Assembly: GCF_001951155.1 (NCBI RefSeq)
Contig: NZ_CP016359.1
Span: forward strand, 2,256,001 to 2,320,000
Length of the DNA: 64,000 nucleotides
Origin: Christiangramia flava JLT2011
GTDB lineage: Bacteria > Bacteroidota > Bacteroidia > Flavobacteriales > Flavobacteriaceae
Reading direction: 5' to 3'
In this document: positions 25,936 through 35,008 of the stretch, one piece after another
How the letters are laid out: each line of letters begins with the position of its first letter
Position numbering within the stretch: position 1 is the stretch's first letter
Made by a program: the position numbers and the translations under genes
Notes under the pieces: model-generated
What the model saw: only the letters and a program-made list of their open reading frames with translations
Database searches by the model: none
What the model was told of the DNA's origin: nothing

Positions 25936-28641
25936 TTATTGATTGTTCTTCGTCGTATCTGTTTTCTTTTTAGAATTTTTCAAAATGCCTCCAAGTATAT
26001 TTTTCGCCGCATTTTGAACCTGTTCCTGCTGAGATCGATTAATGGAATCCCGTTTCGTCGTACTCTTAGGTTGCGTTCCGGTAGAATCCTGTTTTACGAT
26101 CGTCGTATCGCCTGATTTATTCTGAGTTTGTTTGTTAATGGCACCGCTAATAATGTTGCCCAAGGCATCCTTGCCTTTTTCTTTTAACTCCTCTTTTTGC
26201 TCGGCAACGATCTTTTGCGTTAAGCTATTAACTGCCTGCTGCATATTCAGGTTGATCTGCGGATTCTGAAAGGTACCGGTCAAACCAATAGGTAATTCCA
26301 CTTCCATTTGCTGAAGGTCGCTACCACTTAGTTTGCTCAAAGTGCCACCAACCTGTGAACCAAGATATTTTGCTGGCACGTCCAGGTTGAGGTTGTAATT
26401 CATCGTGTTGTCAAAACCATGCGAGCCGCCAATCTGGATATTAATATCTTTAATATTGAAATCGAAAGGAGCAATGTTCACCTTTCCGTTCTCGAAAGTG
26501 AGCTGTGTTTTTAAATTATTGAGATCAATATCGTTTAGATTAATGAAATTTAATTTACTGTCTAAATTGGCCAATAAAGGAGATTTCGAGACATCGATAT
26601 CTGCTGTGAGTAATTGGGCCAGCGCATTCCCGGCCAGGCTGGTTAGTTGCGGAGTTAGATCCTCGTTGAGATTTCCTTTCAGGTTCAACGTAGATTGTAG
26701 CTTACCCTGAAGCGCCTTGGCAATTGGAGCCATTCCTTGTAGCATTTCCATTCCGTTAAATGAGGATGCAATATCAAGAGCATTGAGATCCAGTTTCATT
26801 TCAAATGTTGGGGTCTGATTTTTGGTAGAAACCATTCCATCAAGTCCAATGCTTCCGTTGAAGATATTGGTGCTGATGTTTTTCAGGCTTGCCGTTTCAT
26901 CTCGAATAACTAGGACGCCTTTCGCATTGTCTAGTTCCAGGTTATCGTAATACACTTTCCTGGCGTTGAATGCCAGTTCCATATCCAGGAATGATGGGAT
27001 TTTTACAGCCTCTTTACCGGTGGGCTGAGAAACGGTTTTTTCTTCACCACCTTCCGTAGTTTTTACTTCTTTGGTTTCGGCAACCATAAAATCGTTGACT
27101 GCGAAAGTATTCGATTGAACCTTGAAATTACCTTTCAATTGCTGATCGGTGAACAGAAAACCCATCAAATTCTGAAGGCTACCCGATGCTTGTATATCAG
27201 TTCTGCCAGTAGTCAATTTTAGGTCAGGTACCTGGGCATTTCCCTGGTTAAAGTTCATATTCGCATTGGCGATCTTTACTTCATTTGGAATTTCAGGAGA
27301 CTTATAGCTGAAATTTTTGATAGAAGCTGTACCACTACTGTTCACATTCTGATATTGTTCTTTTTCAATGGAATTCATATCAAAACTGGTCTGAACATCA
27401 GCAGTCAGGATTCCGTTGAGGTCCTGTTCCAGTTCTAATGGATAAGCCTGGCTCAAATTGGCAAGGTTGATCGTTCCATTCACATCCAGGTTCACCAGCA
27501 TATTATCAGTTAGATTACTGATCTTTCCTTTGGTATTAAAGCGATCCTGCTCGATTCTGAAAGTGGCGTTGTTGATATTGACGTAAGTGCCTTCGGCTAA
27601 ACCAGATTCATTGACGATTTGCATGTCCAGGTTGATATCCTGTACGCTTTTTGGCAAATCCGGATATTTAAAAGAGGCATTACTGGAAGTGATCTCCACA
27701 TCCATTTTTGGAATGTAAGTATCATCAACTACCCCGAAAAGTCTACCATTCACCACGAAATCGCCATTAGTATCCACATTTTCGATATTCTTGGCATAGG
27801 TTTCCGGAATAACCGCCAGGAAATTCTTGAAATCTGAAGAAGGGGTTTTAAAGCTCAGGTCCAGCTCGTTATTCTCTTCATTGACCTGCACGTATCCATC
27901 AAAAGTGAGCGGTAATTGGTTGATTTTAGCTTCATTTTTCAGAAAAGTATAGCGCATTTTGTCCAAATCCATATCAAGAACTGCATCAAGACTGACTTTG
28001 TGGTTGTTCAGATAGTTCACACCATCATAATCCAGCGCTACATTGGCTTCAGAATGAGTGTCTAATTCTGATTGATCCAGGGAAAAATCCCCAGTTCCAT
28101 CATGATTCAGATTGGTGACATCAAGCGCGATCTTTCCTTTTTCATCTATATATTTCACGCGGGAATTATTGATCTCATAATGTTTCAGATCCAGGCTAAA
28201 TCCGGCACTCGCGGTATCTGAAGCTACCGTAGTCGTATCTTGTTTCGCGATGTCGTAATTTGCTCTTCCGAGGGAATCAACATGAATATTGACGTAGGCA
28301 TTATTGAATTTTAACTGATCGATCTTTTTAGGTTCATCAGCGCTTTTGAATAATTCTTTTACTGACATTTCCAGGATCACCTCGTCGCTCGTGGCCAGCG
28401 TATCGCCTTTAAACGGTTCGTTGTTCACAATGCTCAGATCGTCTATGACCAGAGTTGCCTGGGGAAAACTTCGGAACATCGAAAGATCAACATCGGCAAA
28501 TGCTACCTGTGCATTTACATTGTTATTGATGGTCTTCCGCAGAAGATCCTTCAGTTGAGATTCAAATACAAATGGTGCGGAAACCAGTAATATGATGATT
28601 ACCAGAATCGCAAAACCTACAATTTTTAAAGCCTTTTTCAT
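25936..28641 (-). CDS. AsmA family protein
   Basis: 901 residues with one N-terminal membrane anchor (about 5-25) and a very long repetitive beta-strand body, ending in a charged, Gln/Lys-rich tail (about 830-901). The start KIVGFAILVIIILLVSAPFVF followed by LKDLLRKTINNNVNAQVAF and the C-terminal DVPAKYLGSQVGGTLSKL (AsmA_2-like) are typical of Bacteroidota AsmA proteins. These belong to the AsmA/TamB/Vps13 bridge-like family, which is thought to carry phospholipids from inner to outer membrane through a hydrophobic groove. The stop is three bases from the AEC gene stop, and the start lies two bases after the next gene upstream on the same strand. Confidence 0.9.
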   Translation of the reverse strand: MKKALKIVGFAILVIIILLVSAPFVFESQLKDLLRKTINNNVNAQVAFADVDLSMFRSFPQATLVIDDLSIVNNEPFKGDTLATSDEVILEMSVKELFKSADEPKKIDQLKFNNAYVNIHVDSLGRANYDIAKQDTTTVASDTASAGFSLDLKHYEINNSRVKYIDEKGKIALDVTNLNHDGTGDFSLDQSELDTHSEANVALDYDGVNYLNNHKVSLDAVLDMDLDKMRYTFLKNEAKINQLPLTFDGYVQVNEENNELDLSFKTPSSDFKNFLAVIPETYAKNIENVDTNGDFVVNGRLFGVVDDTYIPKMDVEITSSNASFKYPDLPKSVQDINLDMQIVNESGLAEGTYVNINNATFRIEQDRFNTKGKISNLTDNMLVNLDVNGTINLANLSQAYPLELEQDLNGILTADVQTSFDMNSIEKEQYQNVNSSGTASIKNFSYKSPEIPNEVKIANANMNFNQGNAQVPDLKLTTGRTDIQASGSLQNLMGFLFTDQQLKGNFKVQSNTFAVNDFMVAETKEVKTTEGGEEKTVSQPTGKEAVKIPSFLDMELAFNARKVYYDNLELDNAKGVLVIRDETASLKNISTNIFNGSIGLDGMVSTKNQTPTFEMKLDLNALDIASSFNGMEMLQGMAPIAKALQGKLQSTLNLKGNLNEDLTPQLTSLAGNALAQLLTADIDVSKSPLLANLDSKLNFINLNDIDLNNLKTQLTFENGKVNIAPFDFNIKDINIQIGGSHGFDNTMNYNLNLDVPAKYLGSQVGGTLSKLSGSDLQQMEVELPIGLTGTFQNPQINLNMQQAVNSLTQKIVAEQKEELKEKGKDALGNIISGAINKQTQNKSGDTTIVKQDSTGTQPKSTTKRDSINRSQQEQVQNAAKNILGGILKNSKKKTDTTKNNQ

Positions 28642-28643
28642 AG

Positions 28644-29342
28644 TTAGTCAAACTTTAATTCTTCCGCGGGTTTTAGTCCGAAGACCTTTCGGAATACATA
28701 CACCGCGAGATATAAAAAGGGAGTATCACAAATGGCGATCAGCACTTTGAATAGAAATCCGCTCAGTAGCAGTCCGCCAAATAACTCCCAATCGATCTTT
28801 CCGAAACTACAGAGCAAAAACAGGACCGAAAAGGTATCCACGAACTGGGACAGGAACGTGGAAAAATTATTCCTGATCCATAAATGTTTCCCCTTGGTGA
28901 TATTTTTCCAGAAATGAAATAGCTGAATATCGATGTATTGCGCCAGTAAATAGGCGGCCATAGATGCGAACACGGCGATCGCGGTCGCGCCAAACACCTT
29001 CCTGAAAAGCTCGTCTCCAATTGGAGACCACTCGGTTGCCGGTACAGCTTCTGAAGTATAAACGATCAATAATGAAAAGAACGACGCGAAAATTCCTGTT
29101 GTTACGACCTGGTTTGCCTTTTTCTTTCCGTAGATCTCGCTGATGATATCAGTAATGAGAAAGGTCACGGGATAGGGCAGAATTCCAACCGAAATCTCAA
29201 AAGTGTAGATTCCGAAGAAATCCCAGTAAAAAAACTTTTGAAAGATCAGGTTCGAAACGACCAGAGATGTAATGAACAGCGCGCTGAGGATCATATAAAC
29301 GTTCTGAGCCCAGCCCTTTTTTTTCAGGTAATTTTCCGCCAA
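28644..29342 (-). CDS. yhhQ: Queuosine precursor transporter (YhhQ/VUT family)
   Basis: 232 residues, about six membrane segments. The VUT_1 family motif is present: PVTFLITDIISEIYGKKKAN, and the segment around FASMAAYLLAQYIDIQLFHFWK is also conserved. E. coli YhhQ takes up the queuosine precursors preQ0 and preQ1, used for modification of tRNA wobble bases, and that role is inferred here. The asmA-type gene starts two bases downstream, so both are probably on one transcript although no functional link is known. Confidence 0.9.
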   Translation of the reverse strand: MAENYLKKKGWAQNVYMILSALFITSLVVSNLIFQKFFYWDFFGIYTFEISVGILPYPVTFLITDIISEIYGKKKANQVVTTGIFASFFSLLIVYTSEAVPATEWSPIGDELFRKVFGATAIAVFASMAAYLLAQYIDIQLFHFWKNITKGKHLWIRNNFSTFLSQFVDTFSVLFLLCSFGKIDWELFGGLLLSGFLFKVLIAICDTPFLYLAVYVFRKVFGLKPAEELKFD

Positions 29343-29449
29343 ATTTTTTTATTAAAGTCTGTTAACAAAATTACGGGTATGTGCTTTTGTTTTGCTTAAT
29401 TTGCTGTGAAATTATGGAATACTCCCTATTAAAATTTTCTTAAATCAGC

Positions 29450-30595
29450 TTGGAAAACCCGAAAACAGTACAATTGGCGCTCGGCAGTAACCTGGGTGAC
29501 CGTATGGAGAATTTGCAAAATGCCATCCAGCAAATCCATGAGCAGGTTGGCTGGATCACGGCAGTTTCAAAAGTCTATGAAACGCCGGCCTGGGGTTTCG
29601 AGGGAGCTGCATTTTTGAATGCCTGTATCGAAGTAGAAACCCGAAAAACACCCTGGCAGCTGCTGGTTTTATTGCTGGAGATTGAAAAGGAGCAGGGGAG
29701 AAAACGCACTGAGAATGCTAGCTACCAGAACAGGCCTATCGATATCGATATTTTATTTGTAGACAAAGAGATCATCCAGGAGAAAGACCTGCAGATTCCG
29801 CATCCGGGCATCCCTGGACGGCGCTTTGTTTTGCAGCCTTTGAATGATATTGCCCCCAGTTTGCAACACCCGGAATTGAATCGAAAGGTGAGTGAATTAT
29901 TGAATTTTTGCGATGATGCTTCAGAAATTACGGTTTTTGATGAGGAACTGAAGATCCCCTCCAAAAAGTATATTTTCAATACCTGCAATTATATCGCGGT
30001 CGAAGGAAATATTGGGGCCGGGAAAACGAGTTTTTCAACGATGGTTTCCGAAGACTTTAATGCGAAACTGATTCTGGAACGTTTTAAAGACAATCCCTTT
30101 CTTCCTAAATTCTATGAAAACCAGGAGCGTTACGCGTTCCCGCTGGAAATGTCTTTTCTGGCCGATCGTTACCAGCAATTATCTGATGATCTTGCACAGT
30201 ACGACCTTTTCAAAGATTTCGTGATCTCTGATTACGACGTGTTCAAATCTCTTATTTTTGCGAAGATCACCCTGCATGAAGATGAGTATTTGCTCTACCA
30301 CAAGTTGTTTCACCTCATGTACAAAGAGCTGGTGAAGCCGGAACTGTACATCTACTTATATCAAAATACCGAGCGATTACTGGAAAATATTAAGAAGCGG
30401 GGGCGCGATTACGAGCAGAATATCCAGCCAGATTACCTGATCAACATCAACAAAAGCTACCTGAATTTTATTAAATCCCAGCGGAATATGAAAGTGCAGG
30501 TGATTGATATTTCCGGTTTGGATTTTGTGAATCGCCGGGCAGATTACCTTTGGCTGCTGGACCAGATTGATGACGCCGTTAAAAAGTCAGTTTAG
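29450..30595 (+). CDS. folK: Fused HPPK (FolK) and deoxynucleoside kinase
   Basis: 381 residues with two complete enzymes. Residues 6-150 are 6-hydroxymethyl-7,8-dihydropterin pyrophosphokinase: LALGSNLGDR, then the catalytic RPIDIDI (95-101) with Asp98 and Asp100 for magnesium. Residues about 180-378 are a deoxynucleoside kinase of the dGK/dCK type: Walker A GNIGAGKT (186-193), then the ERF and DR(Y) motifs of the substrate pocket. So one chain makes a folate precursor and salvages deoxynucleosides. The start is a TTG (29450), since an in-frame ATG 36 bases earlier is cut off by a TAA. The fusion is known in Bacteroidota. Converges with the next gene by 17 bases. Confidence 0.93.
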   Translation: MENPKTVQLALGSNLGDRMENLQNAIQQIHEQVGWITAVSKVYETPAWGFEGAAFLNACIEVETRKTPWQLLVLLLEIEKEQGRKRTENASYQNRPIDIDILFVDKEIIQEKDLQIPHPGIPGRRFVLQPLNDIAPSLQHPELNRKVSELLNFCDDASEITVFDEELKIPSKKYIFNTCNYIAVEGNIGAGKTSFSTMVSEDFNAKLILERFKDNPFLPKFYENQERYAFPLEMSFLADRYQQLSDDLAQYDLFKDFVISDYDVFKSLIFAKITLHEDEYLLYHKLFHLMYKELVKPELYIYLYQNTERLLENIKKRGRDYEQNIQPDYLININKSYLNFIKSQRNMKVQVIDISGLDFVNRRADYLWLLDQIDDAVKKSV

Positions 30596-31112
30596 CATAA
30601 AGATCCCAGAGCACCACTCCCGCGCTGACTGAAATATTGAGAGAATGTTTGCTTCCCGCCTGCGGGATCTCGATCACCCCGTCACTTAGAGTGACAACGC
30701 TTTGCTGCACGCCTTTCACCTCATTGCCGAAAACTACGGCGATTTTTCCGTCAGGAAGCTGAAATTCATTCAAAGAAATTGAATTCTCAGCCTGTTCAAT
30801 ACTGTAGACTTTGATCTCCTCTTGCTGAAGCTGTTTTACCAGGTCTGTGGTGTTTTCCACATATTCCCAGTTCACGGTATCGGTCGCCCCAAGAGCGGTC
30901 TTGTGTATGTCTTTATGAGGTGGTGTGGCGGTAATGCCGCAGAGATAGATCTTTTCGATTAGAAAAGCATCTGCCGTACGAAACACCGAACCGATGTTAT
31001 TCAGGCTTCGAACATTATCCAGGACCACGATCATAGGCGTTTTTTCAGCATTTTTGAATTCTTCCACGCTTTTGCGATCCAACTCGGCATTTTTCAATTT
31101 CCTGTTTTGCAT
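30579..31112 (-). CDS. TrmH/SpoU family RNA methyltransferase
   Basis: 177 residues, the minimal SPOUT fold without an extra RNA-binding domain. Its three motifs are intact: NNIGSVFRTAD (motif 1), AVVFGNEVKGV (motif 2) and IPQAGSKHSLNISVSAGV (motif 3), which build the knotted SAM site. Members methylate the 2'-hydroxyl of tRNA or rRNA bases; the target (for instance tRNA G18 as in TrmH) cannot be told from sequence. Monocistronic; its 3' end overlaps the FolK fusion by 17 bases. Confidence 0.93.
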   Translation of the reverse strand: MQNRKLKNAELDRKSVEEFKNAEKTPMIVVLDNVRSLNNIGSVFRTADAFLIEKIYLCGITATPPHKDIHKTALGATDTVNWEYVENTTDLVKQLQQEEIKVYSIEQAENSISLNEFQLPDGKIAVVFGNEVKGVQQSVVTLSDGVIEIPQAGSKHSLNISVSAGVVLWDLYAKLTF

Positions 31113-31279
31113 AGGGCAAAAATACTATTCTGATGTGAAATCTGAATCATGTAAGGGTTTTACCGTAATTTTTGTCATAATTCACTTATTCTGAGGTTGA
31201 TAGGTTTAATTTAGTTAATTTCAGGACAACTACTTGACTTTTAGAAAGTCACATTCAATTAACCAAAAAACCAATCAAA

Positions 31280-31708
31280 ATGAAACAATTCAAAATGTTC
31301 TTGTTCAGCCTGTGCTTTGTTCTTTCGGGAATGGCGTTCGGGCAGGAAGTCACAGCCAAAAAGTATGACAACCCGCACTGGGTAAGTGTGGGCATGATCA
31401 AGTTCAAACCGATGGGCAAAAGCAAGGCTATGAAAATCGTGGAAGATTATTTTGCGAAGGCTGATGAAGCTGCTGGTATCAAACCACCAACCATTTACCA
31501 CCTCGTTGGTGGCGATTATGATATGATGGTGGTTTGGGAGATGACCGAAGGTCTCGAGGCTATGAATTATGAAACGTCTCCTGAGGACGTGAAATGGCTT
31601 GGCGAGATGGCCAAACTTACCGGCGGGCAGGAACAAACCATGGCAAAACTGGAAGAATTCTACGGGTATGTAGATAATTTTAAATCTACCCTCGCCCGGA
31701 AAGAATGA
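31280..31708 (+). CDS. Secreted protein of unknown family
   Basis: 142 residues. Signal peptide (hydrophobic core about 6-20, ending AFGQ) followed by about 120 residues with a pattern of strand, helix, strand (WVSVGMIKFKPM, IVEDYFAKADEAAG, TIYHLVGGDYDMMVVWEM) that recalls the dimeric alpha-beta barrel fold of small ligand-binding or stress proteins. I do not recognise a named family. The mature protein is probably periplasmic. It has its own strong terminator, and no neighbour suggests a role. Confidence 0.75.
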   Translation: MKQFKMFLFSLCFVLSGMAFGQEVTAKKYDNPHWVSVGMIKFKPMGKSKAMKIVEDYFAKADEAAGIKPPTIYHLVGGDYDMMVVWEMTEGLEAMNYETSPEDVKWLGEMAKLTGGQEQTMAKLEEFYGYVDNFKSTLARKE

Positions 31709-31735
31709 AATTTTTCCCGGTTGAAAAATGATGAT

Positions 31736-31759
31736 AGCAGGCTTCGGCCTGCTTTTTTT
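31736..31759 (+). terminator. Terminator after the secreted unknown protein
   Basis: AGCAGGC, tetraloop TTCG, GCCTGCT, then seven T. The UUCG tetraloop makes it a particularly stable hairpin. Confidence 0.93.
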
Positions 31760-31802
31760 ATGCGATACTGTTGAATTAACCAGCTTTTTAAGATCGTCTT
31801 TG

Positions 31803-31810
31803 TAACTTTG
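31803..31810 (+). promoter_or_regulatory. Candidate -7 element of the esterase gene
   Basis: TAACTTTG fits TAnnTTTG exactly, 24 bases before the ATG at 31834. The -33 region is not well matched. Confidence 0.4.
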
Positions 31811-31833
31811 AGAAGCAACCTTCAACCGCACTT

Positions 31834-32745
31834 ATGAAACGAATACTTTTGTTAATGCTTCTTGTAAGCAGTTTCGCTGTCGCACAGGACTTAGAACTGG
31901 CATTATGGCCAGATGAAATTCCAAACAGTCGGCCTTCTGACGAAAAAGAAATCCAGGATAAAAATGGAATTCTCTGGATAAGGCAGGTGCAGATTCCTGG
32001 AATCGAGGTGTATTTGCCCGTACCGCAGATCGCGACGGGCCAGGCGGTTCTGATCTGCCCTGGCGGTGGTTACCAGGGACTGGCATTCGACTGGGAAGGC
32101 AGGCAGATAGCGAAATGGCTGAATTCAAAAGGGATTGCCGGGATCGTTCTGAAATACCGGCTTCCAAATTCCAGATCAATAGAGACCAGTTACAAGGCGC
32201 CACTTCAGGATGCCCGGCGAGCGATGCGCCTAATCCGTTCTCGTGCAGAAGAATGGAAACTGGATGAAAACAAGATTGGCGTGATGGGTTTTTCCGCGGG
32301 GGGTCACCTGGCTTCAACTCTGGGAACGCATCTGGAAATGGAAGAAAATCTGAGAGGGGATGAGATCAATAAACTGAAGGCCAAACCAGATTTTATGGTC
32401 CTGGTATACCCGGTGATCACCATGAATTCAGAATACACACACCAGGGTTCCAGGAATTCCCTGCTTGGCCAAAATCCAGGGGAAGAGCTCGTTAAGAAAT
32501 TTTCCAATGAATTGCAGGTAACTTCTGAAACTCCACCAACTTTTCTAGTGGGCACTTCTGATGATGAGGTCGTACCGGTCCAGAACAGCCTGCGCTTTTA
32601 TGAAGCTCTGGTGAATTCCAAGGTGCCGGCTGAAATGCATATTTACCCCAAAGGAGGCCACGGTTTTGCTTTCGGAACTGGCCAATATTATCTTCAGGAC
32701 TGGAATGAAATTCTTGCCAGCTGGCTGCAAAACTTACAGGAATGA
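31834..32745 (+). CDS. Secreted alpha/beta hydrolase of the BD-FAE/acetyl esterase type
   Basis: 303 residues with a signal peptide (about 1-17, ending AVAQ). The alpha/beta hydrolase core shows the oxyanion-hole motif CPGGGYQGLA, the nucleophile elbow GFSAGG, the acid in SDDEVVP and the catalytic His in GGHGFAFG. Close family members are acetyl-xylan or feruloyl esterases and related carbohydrate de-acylases (BD-FAE-like), which fits a marine polysaccharide degrader, but no glycan locus is adjacent. Overlaps the ABC gene by four bases (ATGA), indicating co-translation. Confidence 0.88.
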   Translation: MKRILLLMLLVSSFAVAQDLELALWPDEIPNSRPSDEKEIQDKNGILWIRQVQIPGIEVYLPVPQIATGQAVLICPGGGYQGLAFDWEGRQIAKWLNSKGIAGIVLKYRLPNSRSIETSYKAPLQDARRAMRLIRSRAEEWKLDENKIGVMGFSAGGHLASTLGTHLEMEENLRGDEINKLKAKPDFMVLVYPVITMNSEYTHQGSRNSLLGQNPGEELVKKFSNELQVTSETPPTFLVGTSDDEVVPVQNSLRFYEALVNSKVPAEMHIYPKGGHGFAFGTGQYYLQDWNEILASWLQNLQE

Positions 32746-33965
32746 CAAATCACCTGGGAATTGACACTTCGGGAATTGCGGATGTCTCTTGGCTGAAAAA
32801 GCGCTTTTCTGAAGGAGATCTTCCAGAAAATTTCAAAGGAAAAAACATTCTCGAATTTTCTGAAAGTGTACTGCAGCATTACCTTTTAGAAGATCGCCGC
32901 CACGGAAACTCCATTCTGACTCCTGATAATTTACGAACGTTTTCCAGTTATTCCAGCGGGGAACGCCGTAAAATGCTGCTTGATCATTTGCTGAAACAGC
33001 GTCCGGGCGTTCTAATCCTGGATGAAGTTTTTGATTGCCTGGACAAAGAGTCGATTCCGGTTTATATTCAGAAGTTTATAAATGTGAAGGAGGAGATCAG
33101 TTTTATACAGTTCTTTCGGAAAAAAGAAGATCGCTTAGCTTTTATCGAACAGGTAAAGTATGCGGAGGAGTTTGTAGATCCTCGAGCAGAAAATCAGTTG
33201 TCAAAAGCTTCAGAAAAGCCTGCCCATTTCGAACTGCCTCCGCCTATCAATCAAATTACAGCACCGGAAGTTTTAGTCGATTTTAAAAATGTGAATCTTC
33301 ATTATTCCGGAAAGGATATTCTTCGAAACATCAGCTGGCAGGTTCGCAAAAACGAATTCTGGCAGATCTCCGGACCTAACGGAGCAGGGAAATCCACGCT
33401 TTTAGACATGATCTACGGGAATAATCCCAAGGCGTATGGCACCGACCTGGAAATTTTCGGAAACCGAAAAGGCAGTGGGGAAACCATCTGGGAACTTCGG
33501 GAGAAAATGGGTTTCTTCTCACCTTCCATGATCGATCTTTTCACGAGGCGAAATACGGTCTTGGAAATGCTTGTTTCGGGCATGGTGGATAGCGTAGGGC
33601 TTTACCAGCAACCTAGCGGCACCCAATTGCGTTGTGCAGGAGAGTGGTTGAAGATTCTGGGCTTTTCCAGGCTTTCAAGCCAGGTCTTTATCGAGCTTCC
33701 GGAGACCGAAAAAAGGCTGATCCTGATTGCCCGGGCCATGATCAAACATCCCCCGCTATTGATCCTTGATGAGCCAACCGCCGGCCTGGACGCCATGGGT
33801 ATTGAAAAGCTGGTGTATTTCGTCAATTCTATTGCTGCAAACAGCGAGACTACCATTCTCTATGTGTCTCATCGCCCGGAAAAAGAACTTCAACCAGATG
33901 CCGAACTCAGGCTGGTTCCATCTTCAGAAGGTTCTACAGGGGAGGTGCTTCGATTCCAAGATTGA
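32742..33965 (+). CDS. ModF/PhrA-like tandem ABC ATPase with degenerate first half
   Basis: 407 residues with two ABC cassettes. The first half (about 1-150) lacks a Walker A motif but keeps the signature SSGERRK (near 70) and the Walker B LILDEVFDCLD (about 88). The second half has Walker A GPNGAGKST (near 211), a Q-loop, and Walker B LLILDEPTAGLDA. This layout is that of ModF/PhrA, annotated as molybdenum or photorepair-related ATPases without permease; the true role is unknown. No membrane partner is encoded nearby. The gene overlaps the upstream esterase by four bases. Confidence 0.85.
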   Translation: MTNHLGIDTSGIADVSWLKKRFSEGDLPENFKGKNILEFSESVLQHYLLEDRRHGNSILTPDNLRTFSSYSSGERRKMLLDHLLKQRPGVLILDEVFDCLDKESIPVYIQKFINVKEEISFIQFFRKKEDRLAFIEQVKYAEEFVDPRAENQLSKASEKPAHFELPPPINQITAPEVLVDFKNVNLHYSGKDILRNISWQVRKNEFWQISGPNGAGKSTLLDMIYGNNPKAYGTDLEIFGNRKGSGETIWELREKMGFFSPSMIDLFTRRNTVLEMLVSGMVDSVGLYQQPSGTQLRCAGEWLKILGFSRLSSQVFIELPETEKRLILIARAMIKHPPLLILDEPTAGLDAMGIEKLVYFVNSIAANSETTILYVSHRPEKELQPDAELRLVPSSEGSTGEVLRFQD

Positions 33966-34105
33966 TTCTGTAAGTGTCTAATATTTAGCGGTTAAACCTT
34001 GCATTCGATCAAAAAATCGATTACATTTAGGTTTTAAGACTTGCCCTGAAACCGGAGCCCTATTCCCGGTAATTGATCGAATTACAATCTTTTAATCTCA
34101 ACATT

Positions 34106-34441
34106 ATGGAAACACCCGTGACAAGATGGTCGAAGGCAGAATTGCAGGTCTACATACTTCTTTTATGTGCCAATGCGGATGCCGATTTGCAGGAACAGGA
34201 ATTGAATGTTATCAGGTCCAAAGTGGATGCTGATTGTTTTGGAAGGATTTATGAGGAGTTTCTGAAAGATTCCGAAGAAGTGAGCTTTTCAAAGCTCGAG
34301 CGTAACATTGCGCTGCATGAATATTCCTGGCGGGAACTCAACCAGCTGAAACTGGATATGAAAGCCGTTTTTGCTTCAGACAGGAAGTACATGATGCTGG
34401 AGCAGAACATGGAGCGCATCCTGAACAATATGTTGTATTAA
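34106..34441 (+). CDS. Small TerB-like protein
   Basis: 111 residues from ATG 34106; an ATG-less start 33 bases upstream would add an unlikely LQSFNLN stretch. The protein is all-helical and acidic, with LLLCANADADLQEQEL near residues 19-33 resembling the acidic metal-binding turn of TerB-type (tellurite resistance B) domains. No signal peptide or membrane segment. The next gene, a PycTM-like membrane protein, starts 12 bases after its stop, so the two form an operon. The TerB assignment rests on one motif and the helical pattern and is moderate. Confidence 0.65.
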   Translation: METPVTRWSKAELQVYILLLCANADADLQEQELNVIRSKVDADCFGRIYEEFLKDSEEVSFSKLERNIALHEYSWRELNQLKLDMKAVFASDRKYMMLEQNMERILNNMLY

Positions 34442-34453
34442 GCCGCTCCCGGT

Positions 34454-35008
34454 ATGGCTAAATTCGACAAATTGCGCCCCGAAAAGATTCGTGCGGCCCA
34501 TTCCGAAGAACTGGTAGATCATTATTGGGGCAGTATCAATTACGTCTTCAGTCTTATCAAGGCTTCGGAATTGAAAGCCGGTCTTATTTTGTCTTTTTAC
34601 GGGATCCTGCTGAACTTTATTTTTCAGCATGTTTCCGTGGCACTGGATAAAGATGCCAGCCTGGCATTTTTCCTTTTCTCAGCCGGTTGGTTCATCTGTA
34701 CGGCACTCTCCATTTACTTCAGTATTCGATGCTTTATGCCGCGGATCGAATCCCGGTATGACCGAAATATGTTCTTTTTTGGTGATATCGTAACGAAATT
34801 TGGAGATATCAGGCAGTTTTCCAAAACTTTCTATGAAACCAGCCTTGATGAGGAAGAACTTTTTGACCAGCTGGGACAGCAGATCTATATTATTTCTAAA
34901 ATCGCTTCCTATAAATTCCGAAATGTGAACCGCTCGCTAAGTTTTCTGGCTATCGGACTTTTACTCCTGCTCGGCGCGGTGGTAAGTTTTCTTCTGGTGA
35001 ACTTCTGA
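34454..35008 (+). CDS. Pycsar effector-like membrane protein (PycTM, DUF5706 family)
   Basis: 184 residues with membrane segments at about 42-60, 70-92 and 162-182 and a cytoplasmic stretch (about 93-160) between the second and third. The family pattern is visible: LIKASELKAGLIL before and in the first span, MFFFGDIV at 106-113, and LGQQIYIISKIASYKFRNVNRS before the last span. In Pycsar phage defence such proteins are opened by cCMP or cUMP and kill the infected cell by breaking the membrane, but many family members in Bacteroidota stand outside defence loci. Here a nucleotidyl cyclase lies tail-to-tail, sharing 48 bases with it, not in the usual same-strand pair. Confidence 0.82.
   Translation: MAKFDKLRPEKIRAAHSEELVDHYWGSINYVFSLIKASELKAGLILSFYGILLNFIFQHVSVALDKDASLAFFLFSAGWFICTALSIYFSIRCFMPRIESRYDRNMFFFGDIVTKFGDIRQFSKTFYETSLDEEELFDQLGQQIYIISKIASYKFRNVNRSLSFLAIGLLLLLGAVVSFLLVNF

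Noticed and set aside
31259..31831. A 190-residue minus-strand frame covering the secreted protein gene
   Set aside because: The plus-strand gene has a signal peptide and a matching terminator at its 3' end; the antisense frame has neither.
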